A stretch of 64,000 nucleotides of DNA, from contig BBRT01000337.1 in the NCBI GenBank assembly GCA_001417715.1, forward strand, positions 1 to 64,000, in the 5' to 3' direction. Origin of the DNA: Candidatus Symbiothrix dinenymphae (GTDB lineage Bacteria; Bacteroidota; Bacteroidia; Bacteroidales; Azobacteroidaceae). The translations under genes and the position numbers were made by a program. Positions 8,961-19,200 of this stretch are shown here, one piece after another. Each line of letters starts with the position of its first letter. The stretch's first letter is position 1. The notes beneath the pieces are model-generated. The model was not told where the DNA came from and did not search any database. It saw only the letters and a list, made by a program, of their open reading frames with translations.

Positions 8961-9022
8961 CTGTCTGAACTGTGATTTTAATATGATTTTCCAGATTTGG
9001 ATGATTTTTGAAATAAAAATTG

Positions 9023-9030
9023 TACCTTTG
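9023..9030 (+). promoter_or_regulatory. Promoter -7 box for the flavodoxin-like gene
   Basis: TACCTTTG followed by CCGCCC; a TTTG at 8996-8999 is a possible -33 element. The ATG is at 9060. Confidence 0.65.
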
Positions 9031-9059
9031 CCGCCCTGAATTAAACATTTTTCAAAATT

Positions 9060-9689
9060 ATGAAAGTAATCGCACTAAACGGAAGCCCGCACCGGAGCGG
9101 CAACACAGCCTACGCATTGGGTGTAGTCGGCAAAGCCCTTCAAGCAGAGGGCATCGAGTTTGAAATCGTTGAAATAGGCGGCAATCCCGTCCACGGCTGC
9201 ATCGCTTGCGGCAAATGTGGCGAAAGGAAAGATGGCAAATGCGCTATCACAAACGATATTGTGAACGAAGTGCTCCCGAAAATGAAAGCCGCCGACGGCA
9301 TTATTATTGGCTCGCCGGTGTATTATTCCGGCATCGCGGGCACGATGAAATGCTTTTTAGACCGCACGTTTTACGTTGCCTCAGCCAATGGCGGCTGGTT
9401 TCGCCACAAAGTGGGGGCATCGGTGGTTGCCGTTCGCCGCACCGGAGGCAGCATGACGTTCAACGCCCTCAATCACTACCTCACCGTGTCGGAAATGTTG
9501 GTGTCGACTGCCAATTATTGGAATGTGATTCATGGTCGTGCGCCCGGTGAAGCGGCACAAGATGCTGAGGGCAACCAAATTATGCAGTTGCTGGGCAAAA
9601 ATATGGCTTGGATGCTGAAGATGCGGGCGCAAAGTGCGGCGATTGAGCCTAAGGGGGAGGAGAAGGTGTTTATGAGTTTTATTCGGTGA
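9060..9689 (+). CDS. Flavodoxin-fold NAD(P)H-dependent FMN oxidoreductase with Cys cluster
   Basis: 209 residues. The N-terminal strand and phosphate loop ALNGSPHRSGNTAY bind FMN phosphate as in the NADPH-dependent FMN reductase/iron-sulfur flavoprotein family, and GSPVYYSGIAGTMKCFLDR is the second flavin-contact segment. CIACGKCGERKDGKC supplies four cysteines near residues 47-61 of the kind that bind a [4Fe-4S] cluster in iron-sulfur flavoproteins. A cytoplasmic electron-transfer or reductase role is likely; the substrate is unknown. It has its own TACCTTTG promoter. Confidence 0.88.
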   Translation: MKVIALNGSPHRSGNTAYALGVVGKALQAEGIEFEIVEIGGNPVHGCIACGKCGERKDGKCAITNDIVNEVLPKMKAADGIIIGSPVYYSGIAGTMKCFLDRTFYVASANGGWFRHKVGASVVAVRRTGGSMTFNALNHYLTVSEMLVSTANYWNVIHGRAPGEAAQDAEGNQIMQLLGKNMAWMLKMRAQSAAIEPKGEEKVFMSFIR

Positions 9690-9776
9690 TTTTTGTCTGA
9701 ATCAGGATTTGCCGGATTTTAGGATTGACAGGATGAGAAATTTACACTTTGTACAAATTTATAAATTATATACATT

Positions 9777-10292
9777 ATGCAAATTAGACGGATTTTCGCG
9801 GGTTTTTTGGTTTTGAGTTTGGTGTTTTGTCCGGTTGTGCTTGTGGCTCAATCGCACCATCGAACGGATGTTTGGGCTGTTGGCGTGCATGGGCACGATG
9901 GTTTTGCTTGGGATGGGTTTGAGAGTTTTGGTGGTCCCGGCATTAGTTTTAAAGCCCCTAAAATTCCCATCTTTTGGGATGTCAGTTTAGGGCTTAAAAA
10001 GAACAATTGGCTGAATGTCGGTGTTTCCGGCGACTATTATTTGCTGGACAAAACTTTTGAGGAAGAGATAAATCTGGGCTGGTATCTGGGGATTGGTGCC
10101 TACGCGGGGGTTACTTTTAGTGGTGTCGGCGAAGATAGTCGGACAAAGTTTGGCGGAGGAATCCGCGTGCCAATAGGCTTATCATGGATTTATAAAGAAA
10201 AGTTGGAGGTTTTCGGGGCTTGGGCTCCAAATATCGGCACGAGTGGCTCTATGACATTTGAGGTAGGCGTTCGGTATTGGATGTCGGAATAG
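9777..10292 (+). CDS. Secreted or outer-membrane protein of unknown function
   Basis: 171 residues. Starts with a signal peptide (RRIFAGFLVLSLVFCPVVLV) and continues with beta-rich, glycine-rich segments (GPGISFKAPKIPIFWDVSLG; WLNVGVSGDYYLLD; NLGWYLGIGAYAGVTF), ending MTFEVGVRYWMSE. This suggests a small beta-barrel or lipocalin-like envelope protein. I do not recognise the family. The preceding 87 bp contain a GTCTGAATCAGGATTTGCCG interspersed repeat and no clear TAnnTTTG box. Confidence 0.6.
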   Translation: MQIRRIFAGFLVLSLVFCPVVLVAQSHHRTDVWAVGVHGHDGFAWDGFESFGGPGISFKAPKIPIFWDVSLGLKKNNWLNVGVSGDYYLLDKTFEEEINLGWYLGIGAYAGVTFSGVGEDSRTKFGGGIRVPIGLSWIYKEKLEVFGAWAPNIGTSGSMTFEVGVRYWMSE

Positions 10293-10311
10293 TGATTGTT
10301 CAGACACCGAT

Positions 10312-11160
10312 TTAACCTTTCTCCGCCAAATGTACCGTCATTTGCGGGAATGGGATGTTTATGTGCTTGGCTGTGAATGTTTTATATATTTGCTCGTTGA
10401 TGTGGTAAAAAACATCCCAATAGTTGTCTTTGGCTACCCATGCGCGAATTAGCATATCTACGGAGCTGTCGTTCAGCTGTTTAACGACAACCATTGGAGT
10501 CGGGTCGTTCAAGATGCGTTTGTCGCCTTTCAAAATGGCTTGCACAATCGCCTTGGCTTCATCATAATCGGTGCCATAATCCACGCCAATCGTCCACTCC
10601 ACGCGGCGATTTTCCCGATGGGTGTAATTCACTATCGTATTGGCACTTAGAATGCCGTTGGGGATAAACACCGTGCGATTGTCGGACGTGATAATGACCG
10701 TGTTGAATATCTGAATGGCTTTGACCGTGCCCTCAAAACTCTGTGCAGCAATGTAATCGCCCACATCATACGGACGAAACAGCAAAATCATCACGCCACC
10801 CGCCAAATTTTGCAGCGTGCCGCTCATCGCCATACCCGCCGCCACGCCAAACGACGCCAGCAAAGCTACAAACGAGGTGGTGCTGATGCCTAAAAAATTG
10901 ATTATCGCCATCAGCATGGCAACCGTCAGCAATACATTGACCAAACTGCGCAAAAAAGAAGAAACGGATTGGTCGAATCGTCGGGCTGTCATCAGCCGTT
11001 TTATCATCGCATCAAGCCATTTAATCAGCTTACGCCCAACAATATAGAGAGCAATACAAACAACAATTTTGAAACCTAAATGCAAGGTTTCCCTCAAAAA
11101 CGTGTCCAACAATTGCTGCCAATTTGAAATGTTCAAATCAAAACCTGCCACTTTATCCAT
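10312..11160 (-). CDS. mscS: MscS-family small-conductance mechanosensitive channel
   Basis: 282 residues, close to E. coli MscS (286). Three N-terminal membrane segments are visible (LGFKIVVCIALYIVG; LRSLVNVLLTVAMLMAIINF; FVALLASFGVAAGMAMSGTL). The third, glycine/alanine-rich helix lines the pore, followed by LQNLAGGVMILLFRPYDVGD, the family signature, and the cytoplasmic beta and alpha/beta vestibule domains. It releases solutes on hypo-osmotic shock in the inner membrane. A TAACTTTG box at 11180-11187 on the minus strand lies just upstream. It is convergent with the gene ending at 10292. Confidence 0.95.
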   Translation of the reverse strand: MDKVAGFDLNISNWQQLLDTFLRETLHLGFKIVVCIALYIVGRKLIKWLDAMIKRLMTARRFDQSVSSFLRSLVNVLLTVAMLMAIINFLGISTTSFVALLASFGVAAGMAMSGTLQNLAGGVMILLFRPYDVGDYIAAQSFEGTVKAIQIFNTVIITSDNRTVFIPNGILSANTIVNYTHRENRRVEWTIGVDYGTDYDEAKAIVQAILKGDKRILNDPTPMVVVKQLNDSSVDMLIRAWVAKDNYWDVFYHINEQIYKTFTAKHINIPFPQMTVHLAEKG

Positions 11161-11179
11161 TTTCTTTTTTTTAAGACCG

Positions 11180-11187
11180 CAAAGTTA
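11180..11187 (-). promoter_or_regulatory. Promoter -7 box for mscS
   Basis: TAACTTTG on the minus strand, 20 bp before the ATG. Confidence 0.6.
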
Positions 11188-11224
11188 GTGCTTTTTTCTG
11201 ATTTCTTCCAAAAAAAATTTGCAA

Positions 11225-11496
11225 GGCTAAATTTTTTTTTCAGGTGCTATTTTTACTTGCCCGGAGCGCAGTCCCATTATGGACAGAACTGTGCGGCTCG
11301 TTTTGTCCCGCAGGGACAGCACTATATTAACCGTAGACTTTAGTCTACGGTATAATAATGTGTCGTCCCATGCGGGACTTGGGGGAGGCGGTGGCTCCGT
11401 CACTCCCGTAGACTGAAGTCTACGGTTAATAAAGTGCTGTCCCTGCGGGACAAAACACCGTTTGCAAAAAATAGCACCTGAAAAAAAGATTTAGCC
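11225..11496. repeat. Nested-palindrome element, copy 1 (272 bp)
   Basis: Bounded by near-perfect inverted repeats of about 30 bp (GGCTAAATTTTTTTTTCAGG at 11225; complement ending TTAGCC at 11496), each containing CAGGTGCTATTTT. Inside lie shorter palindromes: GTCCCGCAGGGAC, ACCGTAGACTTTAGTCTACG and CCCATGCGGGAC. No open reading frame. A second copy with exchanged outer arms is at 34932-35270. It fills the 400-bp gap between mscS and the OmpA-family gene and looks like a non-autonomous mobile palindrome. Confidence 0.8.
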
Positions 11497-11563
11497 TGAA
11501 AAATTGAGTGAAGAGTGAAGAGTTAGGAGGTATTGCTGTCCCGTTAGGGACAGCAATACCCCT

Positions 11564-13273
11564 TCACTCTCCAATCACAACAATCACCACCCGTCTGTTT
11601 TTTTGCCTATTCTCTTCGCTGGTATTGGGGACGAGAGGCTCTGTGGCTGCCTTGCTGACCGTTTCCGTAATCATTTGGGCAGGGATGCCTCGTTCGAGCA
11701 TATAGTTTTTCGCTGTTTCGGCGCGTTCCTTGCCCAGAATCGTATTGCGTTCCGAACTGCCAATATCATCGGTGTGCCCTTCGATGCGTATTTTCCAGTT
11801 GGGGTATTTCTTTAAGATGCGTATTTTTTCTTCCAACTGCTGTTTGAGGTCGATTATTTCTGCCTCCAATGCTTCTTTACTGTCAGGTATCAAGTCGCTC
11901 CGGTCAAATTCAAAATTGATTGGTCGCTGCAGCCGTTGCTTGTCTGTCACCTCTTCCATACGCTGCGAACTGACCTGAGTTCTGCGCCTCCGAATAATTC
12001 TGCTTGTGTCGGGAGAATTGTCAACCGGCAGATTGGGTTGGGCAACCGGCGGAATAGCAGGGTTGTCAGCCGCATTGAATGGAACTTTCGACTTTTTTGA
12101 GGGCTTTTTGTTGAATGCCAGTGTGAGGCGTATGCCTGTGGAAACCGGTGCCACTTTGTCAACAAACGGCGTGTTGTCTGCTTTTTGGGCTGACAACATA
12201 CTTGTGGGTGGGTCGTAGATGTATTCATCCGGCTCAGGAATAGGGGGTTTGTAAGTGATGAACGGGGATTTGTTTTCGTCCTGTAAAATGTTGTTTAACC
12301 CGTAGTCTATGTAGGCTCCTGTGTAGAGCGACAATTCGTTGGTCAACGCCCATTTCATGCCCACTTCGGCGGAGGCAAAAAGGGCGAGGTTCAGCTTTTT
12401 GATGCTGCCGGAACTCCCTTGCGGATTAAATGTGCCAAAGCCGCGAAGTGGACGAGTGATGTATTCTAATTCATTCGAATCATCTTCCGCAGGTGGTTTG
12501 CTCGAAATATCTTTGCCTCTTGTAACCAATTCGTTTAGGCTGTTTTCGTAGTAGATGGAGCCAAGCGTGCCGACTTTACCGCCGAGTGCGGCGTAAAACC
12601 TGCTTGTTGCTGTTGCGCGTGTTTCAAAGTGAACCATCAGCGGGATAGTGAGCAAGACTATTCGCTGCGTTTCGGTGTAACCTTTGATTTTGTAGCTAAA
12701 ATAAACATCACTTTCCCCATCGTAAACTTTATAGTGGTCATAGTTGCCACTCCATTCCGGCTGGTCGTAGGCGTATTTGTTTATGAAGAAGGCTGCACCT
12801 ACGCCGCTCGATATAGCCCATTTCCTCGTAAAAAAGTAGGTGTAACCCACTCCCACATCACACCCGATACCGATACTGCTTTCATAGTTGCCCATGTTGG
12901 AGGAATAATTCCACAGTGGCGAAAGTCCGACTCCTGCGTGGATAGAAAATTCGTGGGGAACAAACGGCTTGCTCATCTCAACCCTCATGCGCGGCACAAT
13001 AACCGCCTCGGCATCTTTCATATCCGGATGTGTGAAACGCAAACGGGTTGACGAGCCGGGTATGCTCACTGAGAACGCGCCTTTTGCATCAGTAGTGCCT
13101 ATGATAGAAGGATGTTCCTTCACTGCAACCGAAACGCCACTTATGAACCTCCTCGTGTCCTTATCCAGTACTACCCCCGCAACGGTCTTGGTCGGTATCG
13201 GTGTGTTCTGCGCTCGTGCCGAACCAATTCCAACCATGACGAAAAGCAATATGCATAAAACGCGATTGTTCAT
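11564..13273 (-). CDS. OmpA-family outer-membrane protein with N-terminal carboxypeptidase-like regulatory domain
   Basis: 569 residues. Signal peptide (to about GSARA-Q), then a carboxypeptidase-regulatory-like beta-sandwich (VAGVVLDKDTRRFISGVSV to about residue 100), a beta-barrel-like region (residues about 110-390: FSIHAGVGLSPLW, WAISSGVGAAFFINKY, GMKWALTNELSLYTG), a proline-rich and basic linker, a short coiled coil (LEAEIIDLKQQLEEKIRIL) and a C-terminal OmpA peptidoglycan-binding domain (IRIEGHTDDIGSSERN, KERAETAKNYMLERGI, NRRVVIVV). It probably links the outer membrane to peptidoglycan. It lies 6 bp after the giant T9SS protein on the same strand, like PorE/OmpA-type partners of secreted repeat proteins, so the two are likely one operon. 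Confidence 0.88.
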   Translation of the reverse strand: MNNRVLCILLFVMVGIGSARAQNTPIPTKTVAGVVLDKDTRRFISGVSVAVKEHPSIIGTTDAKGAFSVSIPGSSTRLRFTHPDMKDAEAVIVPRMRVEMSKPFVPHEFSIHAGVGLSPLWNYSSNMGNYESSIGIGCDVGVGYTYFFTRKWAISSGVGAAFFINKYAYDQPEWSGNYDHYKVYDGESDVYFSYKIKGYTETQRIVLLTIPLMVHFETRATATSRFYAALGGKVGTLGSIYYENSLNELVTRGKDISSKPPAEDDSNELEYITRPLRGFGTFNPQGSSGSIKKLNLALFASAEVGMKWALTNELSLYTGAYIDYGLNNILQDENKSPFITYKPPIPEPDEYIYDPPTSMLSAQKADNTPFVDKVAPVSTGIRLTLAFNKKPSKKSKVPFNAADNPAIPPVAQPNLPVDNSPDTSRIIRRRRTQVSSQRMEEVTDKQRLQRPINFEFDRSDLIPDSKEALEAEIIDLKQQLEEKIRILKKYPNWKIRIEGHTDDIGSSERNTILGKERAETAKNYMLERGIPAQMITETVSKAATEPLVPNTSEENRQKNRRVVIVVIGE

Positions 13274-13279
13274 TTGTTT

Positions 13280-16200
13280 TCATTCCACCACCACTTTCAG
13301 CAATTTCTCCCCAATCCGCACAAGATAGACACCGCGTGTGGTTGGTATCGGTAGTTGTAGGGATGATTGCGGGGATGATTGTAGGGGCGGTTGCGGGGAT
13401 GGTTGCGGAGTCGTGGCACGCCACGCCTCTACCGGTAATGTTGACACCGCGCGACCGTTTAAATCATAGATTGTGATGTTTGTAACACCTTCCGGAACGC
13501 CTTCGATGGTGATGAAATCACCGCCATGCACCGGATTGGGATATACTTTCAGGGGAGGTGCCTCTATTGCGCCAATTTGTGTGGTGCGGGTGCGTTCCTG
13601 ACAATACGGGCATGTTTCCACGGTGTCGCCTGAGGCGGTGATGAGGCGTGCCTTATACTCGGCGGTGGCATCCAATATATCTGTGCGCTTGTTGCCTGCT
13701 GAATAGGACAATTCGGAGGATAATTTCTCCCATTTGCCATTGCTGTCCGCCTTATACCATTCGCAACCTACTATACCGTAGCCGGTGTTTGCCTTTACGA
13801 GCAGCAGATTGTTGTACCGGATGGACACGACATCCTCAAACGCTGCTCGGCTTTCGATGGTCAGACTGTAATTGGCTGTGTCTCTTGCGATTACAATACT
13901 GTATTTGACCACATGACGTCCGCCTCTGCTAATATCAACCGTGAAGCGATTCCCTTTTACACCTTCGTGCAATACGGTGGAAGCGGTCTTGGTCGTAACC
14001 GTTACAACAGACTCCAAAGCCTCACAATGTGCCAGGTAATAGCCTGTACCGATGCTGTCGGCATTTGACACAGCTATCGCGTGGCCGTTGGTATTGCCAC
14101 CTGTATTGCCGCCAGAGCCACCCGTGTTGCCGCCTGTGCCGCCTGTGTTGCCGCCTGAGCCGCCTGTGTTGCCGCCCGTGTTGGTGGTTATCTCAAATTC
14201 CACCGTTCGGGAATCTTTGTAATTGCCTTTGCCGTTTATGGTTACGGTGGCTGTCCCTTCGTTTGTGTTGTTGCTGTAACTTAGAGTGTAGTCCGTGTTG
14301 ATTGTGAGTGGGCGACCGCCGTCCACCACGTTAGGTAGCGGTTTGATTTCTTTGCCGGTGTACTTTTGAGCGGCGATGCTTGCCACCGTCACCGTTGAAG
14401 CGGTAATGCTCTTCGGGATGATGGTGAAGACTTTATTTGCAATGCTGATAGCGTAGTTGCCGCCGGCAGTCAGTGAGCCTTGATTGATGGGATACGTCCC
14501 CGGTTTTTCGTTGGAGGTGCGGGAGAGCACGCCGCTAAAATGGTCCTCCTCATCGAGCAGATCCGGACTGTAAGTGTAAGTCAGCGGCGGGTCGGCGGTG
14601 TTGTAAGTTTTACTCAGATTATCGTTCGGCGTGACCACGACAGGCAAAGGGGTGATTGTTGCCGTAGCGACAGGCTGTGCTGCCAATTCGTAATTATCTT
14701 TGTGCGCACCGGCGAGCGCGAAGCCGTCAAATATGACCGGTTTGTCCGGTCCTGCATTTTTATCGGCAAAAGCCGCTGTGCCTTTTTCCACAGTTACCAC
14801 ATCGCCGACATCCTCAACTATGCCAACGACATTGCCCGTACCGCTAAAGGTAGCGTTCGTAGTGCCATCGTAAGTTCTGCTATCGACTGAAAAACCTGTG
14901 AGCGTAACCGGCTTGGGTGTAATCGCGGCGGTGGCTACGACATCAGCCGGCTGAGCCATCAACTCATAATTGTCTTTTTCCGTGCCGCCGAGCGTGAAAT
15001 CGGCAAATGTAACCGACCGTGTGCCCACATTTTTGTCGGCAAAAGCAGCCGAAGCATCCAATAGGATTAAGTCATCCCCCGGCACTTTATTATCAATATC
15101 CACTGCGGCATTATCCACTGTGGCTGTTGTGGTGCCATCGTAAACTTTGTCCGCAAATGAAATGGCGGCGATAGTTACCGGTCGGCGGGTAATGGCGGCG
15201 ACTGTATCGTCGGGCTGCGTTGGCTCATAATTCTTGGCTGCCGTGCCGGTGAGCGTGATTTCGCTGAATTTAACCGGTTTTTTCGTGCCCACGTTCTTGT
15301 CGGCAAAAGCTGCCGTGCCGGTGGTGATATCTATTTCCACTTTGCCGTCGTCCAACGGAATTATACCGTCTATCAGAACCGCTCCATACAGCACTGTGGC
15401 GATGGTATCGCCATCATATACTTTGTCGCAGGCTGAAATGCCGGAGACCGTTACGGGCTTTTTCCGGATTGTTGCCGAATGGGTGGACTGAGCGGTCAGG
15501 ACGTAATTGTCCTTTTGCGCACCTGCCAGCGTGAGGCCGGCAAAGGTAACCGGCTGAGTGCCTGCGGTGCTGTCATTAAATGCAACTGTTATGTTTGTGG
15601 CATCCACCGACACATCATCGCCGTTTATTTTGCCTGCAATCGTCGGCGTGCCGCTGTAAGTGGCAACTGTGGTGCCGTTGTAAACCGTATCATTGGCTGA
15701 AATGCCCGTGAGCGTAACCGGCTTGGGGTTAATATCGCCGCTTGTCGCAACCGGCAGTCCGCTCAATGCGTAATTGTCGGCAATGCCCGGTTTGAACCTG
15801 ATGACGGTCAGGTTTACCGGCTTGCCCGTGCCTTTGTCTTTGGTGGTGAAGGCTGCGGTAATGGTGGCGCAGTCATTGGGCAACAGTGTGTCACCGGATA
15901 CAAACCCGCTCAGTGTGAACGCATTAACGGTGGCGGTTGTGGTGCCATCGTAAGTTTTGGGGGCAATCGTAGCCCCCGTCAGGATGAGTGGGGCGGCAGA
16001 AATATTCGCCGTAGGACGAAAATTGGAAAGAGATAGCTGATAATTGCCACTCTGCGCACCGGTGAGCACAAAATCGCTAAATGTAACCGGTTTATTCGTG
16101 CCTTTATCTTTGCTGTTAAAAGTGCCTTCAACGCTTGTGGCATTTATGCTTACATCATCACCCGCAATCACGCCATTGAGAGTCGGCGTACCGTTGTAAG

Positions 16201-19200
16201 TGGCTGCTGTGGTGCCATCGTACAGTTTGTTGTTGGCAGAAATGCCCGTGAGGGTTACGGTTAGGGGCCTGATTGTGCCGCGTGCCGCAGGGTAGGAAGT
16301 GCTCAATGTGTAGTTGTTAGTCTTGGCATTTGCCTTAAGCGTGACATGCGTCAGAGTTACCGGCTGGGTTGTGCCTGACACATCTTTGCTGTCGAACGTA
16401 GCGGCAGCGGTGTAGTCTGTAATCATCAGCAAGTTTTCTCCATTTTGCAGTCCGTCAAATGTGACGGAGGAAACGGCGGCGTTTGTGCTGACTTGGTAAT
16501 ATTTTGTGATAATCGCAGCCGAACTCACCGTGAGGGGTGCCTTGTTAATCGTTGCCGTTACGGCGGTGGGCTGTGCTTGCAGCGTGTAGTTGTTCTTATC
16601 CTCCCCTGTGAGCGCGAAACCGCTGAATGTAACCGTTTTACCCGTGCCCGCATTCTTGTCTGCAAAAGTAGCCATGCCGTTTGCTACGCCTACATCATCC
16701 GAGCCTACTGTGCCAACAACAGTGCCGGATGCTGTAATGGTGGCGGTGGTGGTGCCATCGTAGTTTTTGCTGTCGGCTGATGTTCCTGATATGGTTACCG
16801 GTTTCGGGTTAATCGTTGCTGCATCGCCGGGCTGTGCTTGCAACGTGTAGTTGCCCGCAGTCGTCCCTGTGAGAGCAAAACCGTTGAATATAACCGTTTT
16901 ACCCGTGCCCGCGTTCTGGTCTGCAAAAGCAACCGTTCCGTTTGATACTCCTACATCATCTGAACCTACTTTTCCGACAACAGTGTAGGTTCCTGTAATT
17001 GTGGCAGTTGTGCTGCCATCGTAGTCTTTGTTGTTGACTGAATATCCTGATATGGTTACCTCTTTCGGGTTAATCGTTGCTGTGTTACCGGGCTGTGCTT
17101 GCAGCGTGTAGTTGCCCGCAGTCGTGCCTGTGAGAGTGAAACCGCTGAATATAACCGTTTTACCCGTGCCCGCATTTTTGTCTGCAAAAACTGTCGTGCC
17201 GTTTGATATTCCTACATCATCCGAACCCACTTTCCCCACAACAGTGCCGGTTCCTGCAATTGTGGCAGTCGTGTTGCCATCGTAGATTTTGTTGTTGGCT
17301 GAATATCCTGATATGGTTACCTCTTTCGGGGTAATCGTTGCTGCACCGCCGGGCTGTGCTTGCAGCGTATAGTTGCCCTTATCCGCCCCTGTGAGCGTGA
17401 AACCGCTGAATATAACCGTTTTACCCGTGCCCGCATTTTTGTCTGCAAAAGCAACCGTTCCGGTTGATACTCCTACATCATCCGAACCTACTTTATCGGG
17501 AACAGTGTAGGTTCCTGTAATTGTGGCAGTTGTGGTGCCATCGTAGATTTTGTTGTTGGCTGAATATCCTGATATGGTTACCTCTTTCGGGTTAATCGTT
17601 GCTGCACCGCCGGGCTGTGCTTGCAGCGTGTAGTTGTCCATCGCCGCCCCTGTGAGCGCGAAACCGCTGAATATAACCGTTTTACCCGTGCCCACATTTT
17701 TGTCTGCAAACGCAACTGTGCCGTTTGATACTCCTACATCATCCGAACCTACCTTCCCGGCAACAGTGTAAGTTCCTGTAATTGTGGCTGTTGTGGTGCC
17801 ATCGTAGTCTTTGTTGTTGACTGAATATCCTGATATGGTTACCTCTTTCGGGGTAATCGTAAATTTTTTGTTTTCAACAAAACTAATACGGTAGTTGTTT
17901 GAACTCAAACCGTCCTCCCTGATAATATATTGTCCTGCATTTGCGCCTGCATCGCGGGTAAGTGCACCTGTAAAGTTAACAGCACTGAGGTTCCCACCAC
18001 CGGAGGTGATTTCGCGAGTGTAGGTCAGAACCGGGTCGGCGTCACCATATATCTTGCTCAGCTCGTTAGGTGTAACGGTTACAATTTTTTCTACCCATTT
18101 TGCCGTGAAAGTTTTCTCGCCGGTGCTACCGTTTGATATGGTGTTGCCCTCTTCCCAACCATCAAATGTGTAATATACTCTGTTGCCCGGAGGTGATAGG
18201 GTAATGGTTGAGCTTTCTATCGTATATGTTGTAGGGTTGCTGTGTGTTGCACCCTCCAAATTCTCGTAAGAGATGGTGTAGGGAATTGGCGTACAAGTCC
18301 CATTCTCATTAGCGTACGCTTGACCATTAGCATTAACATCTGCTTGGGCTTGATTGTCAGCAGTAGCTTGACTACTGGTAGAGGAATAACGTCCCTCAGG
18401 AACGGTATAAGTTACACTTGAACCGGTGTAGCCGGTGCCACAATTATTTTTGGTGAATGTGCCACTCTTTGCCACATTGTAACATGGCTTTCTGAGTATT
18501 GGAAGTCCGTGTGTGACACCGGCAGTATTAGTAGGCATCTCCCAAATGGTAGAAAAATCCCACCCCAAAGTGGTGGAAATCCAGTTTGGTGATTGGGATT
18601 GGAAATTAGACAAATCCGTAGTTGCACCATCCTTGGACGTATTGCCATTTGAGGTGGTCACCGGACTGCCATTAACCAACACATCCGGGCTGGCATAACA
18701 TGATGTAATGGTGGTGAATTCATCCTTAAAACTGCCTATTATTCTTCTGCTACTGTCGGCAACTGCACTAATATTTGATTTAGCCGTCAAACAGTTTGAT
18801 ATACGGCATGTGTAATAACTTCCTCCGCAAATGCCGCCGACACTAGCAGTCCTAAATGCATCGTCTACCATTCCCGTAATATCGCCTACATTATAACAAT
18901 TTAGAATTGTACTATGATGCAAATAGCCGCAAATGCCGCCAGCCAAATGACCATGACTCACAGAAACAAGACCCACATTGTAGCAATTTTGCATGCTACT
19001 ACCGGAGTAAAGATAGCCACAAATGCCACCAATATAAGCAGAGGTGGAAGAAGATGAGGTCCAGGAAGGACGGCATACATTATAGCATTCCGAAATATTA
19101 CTCGTTTCCGCCACACCGCAAATGCCGCCGACACCCACTCGCAGTCCACTGCCACTGCCACTTACACTACCGTTAACTCCTAAATTTCTGACAACGGCAC

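Noticed and set aside
14029-14301. Cys/Arg-rich open frames antisense to the giant gene
   Set aside because: They come from the Gly/Asn-rich repeat on the opposite strand.
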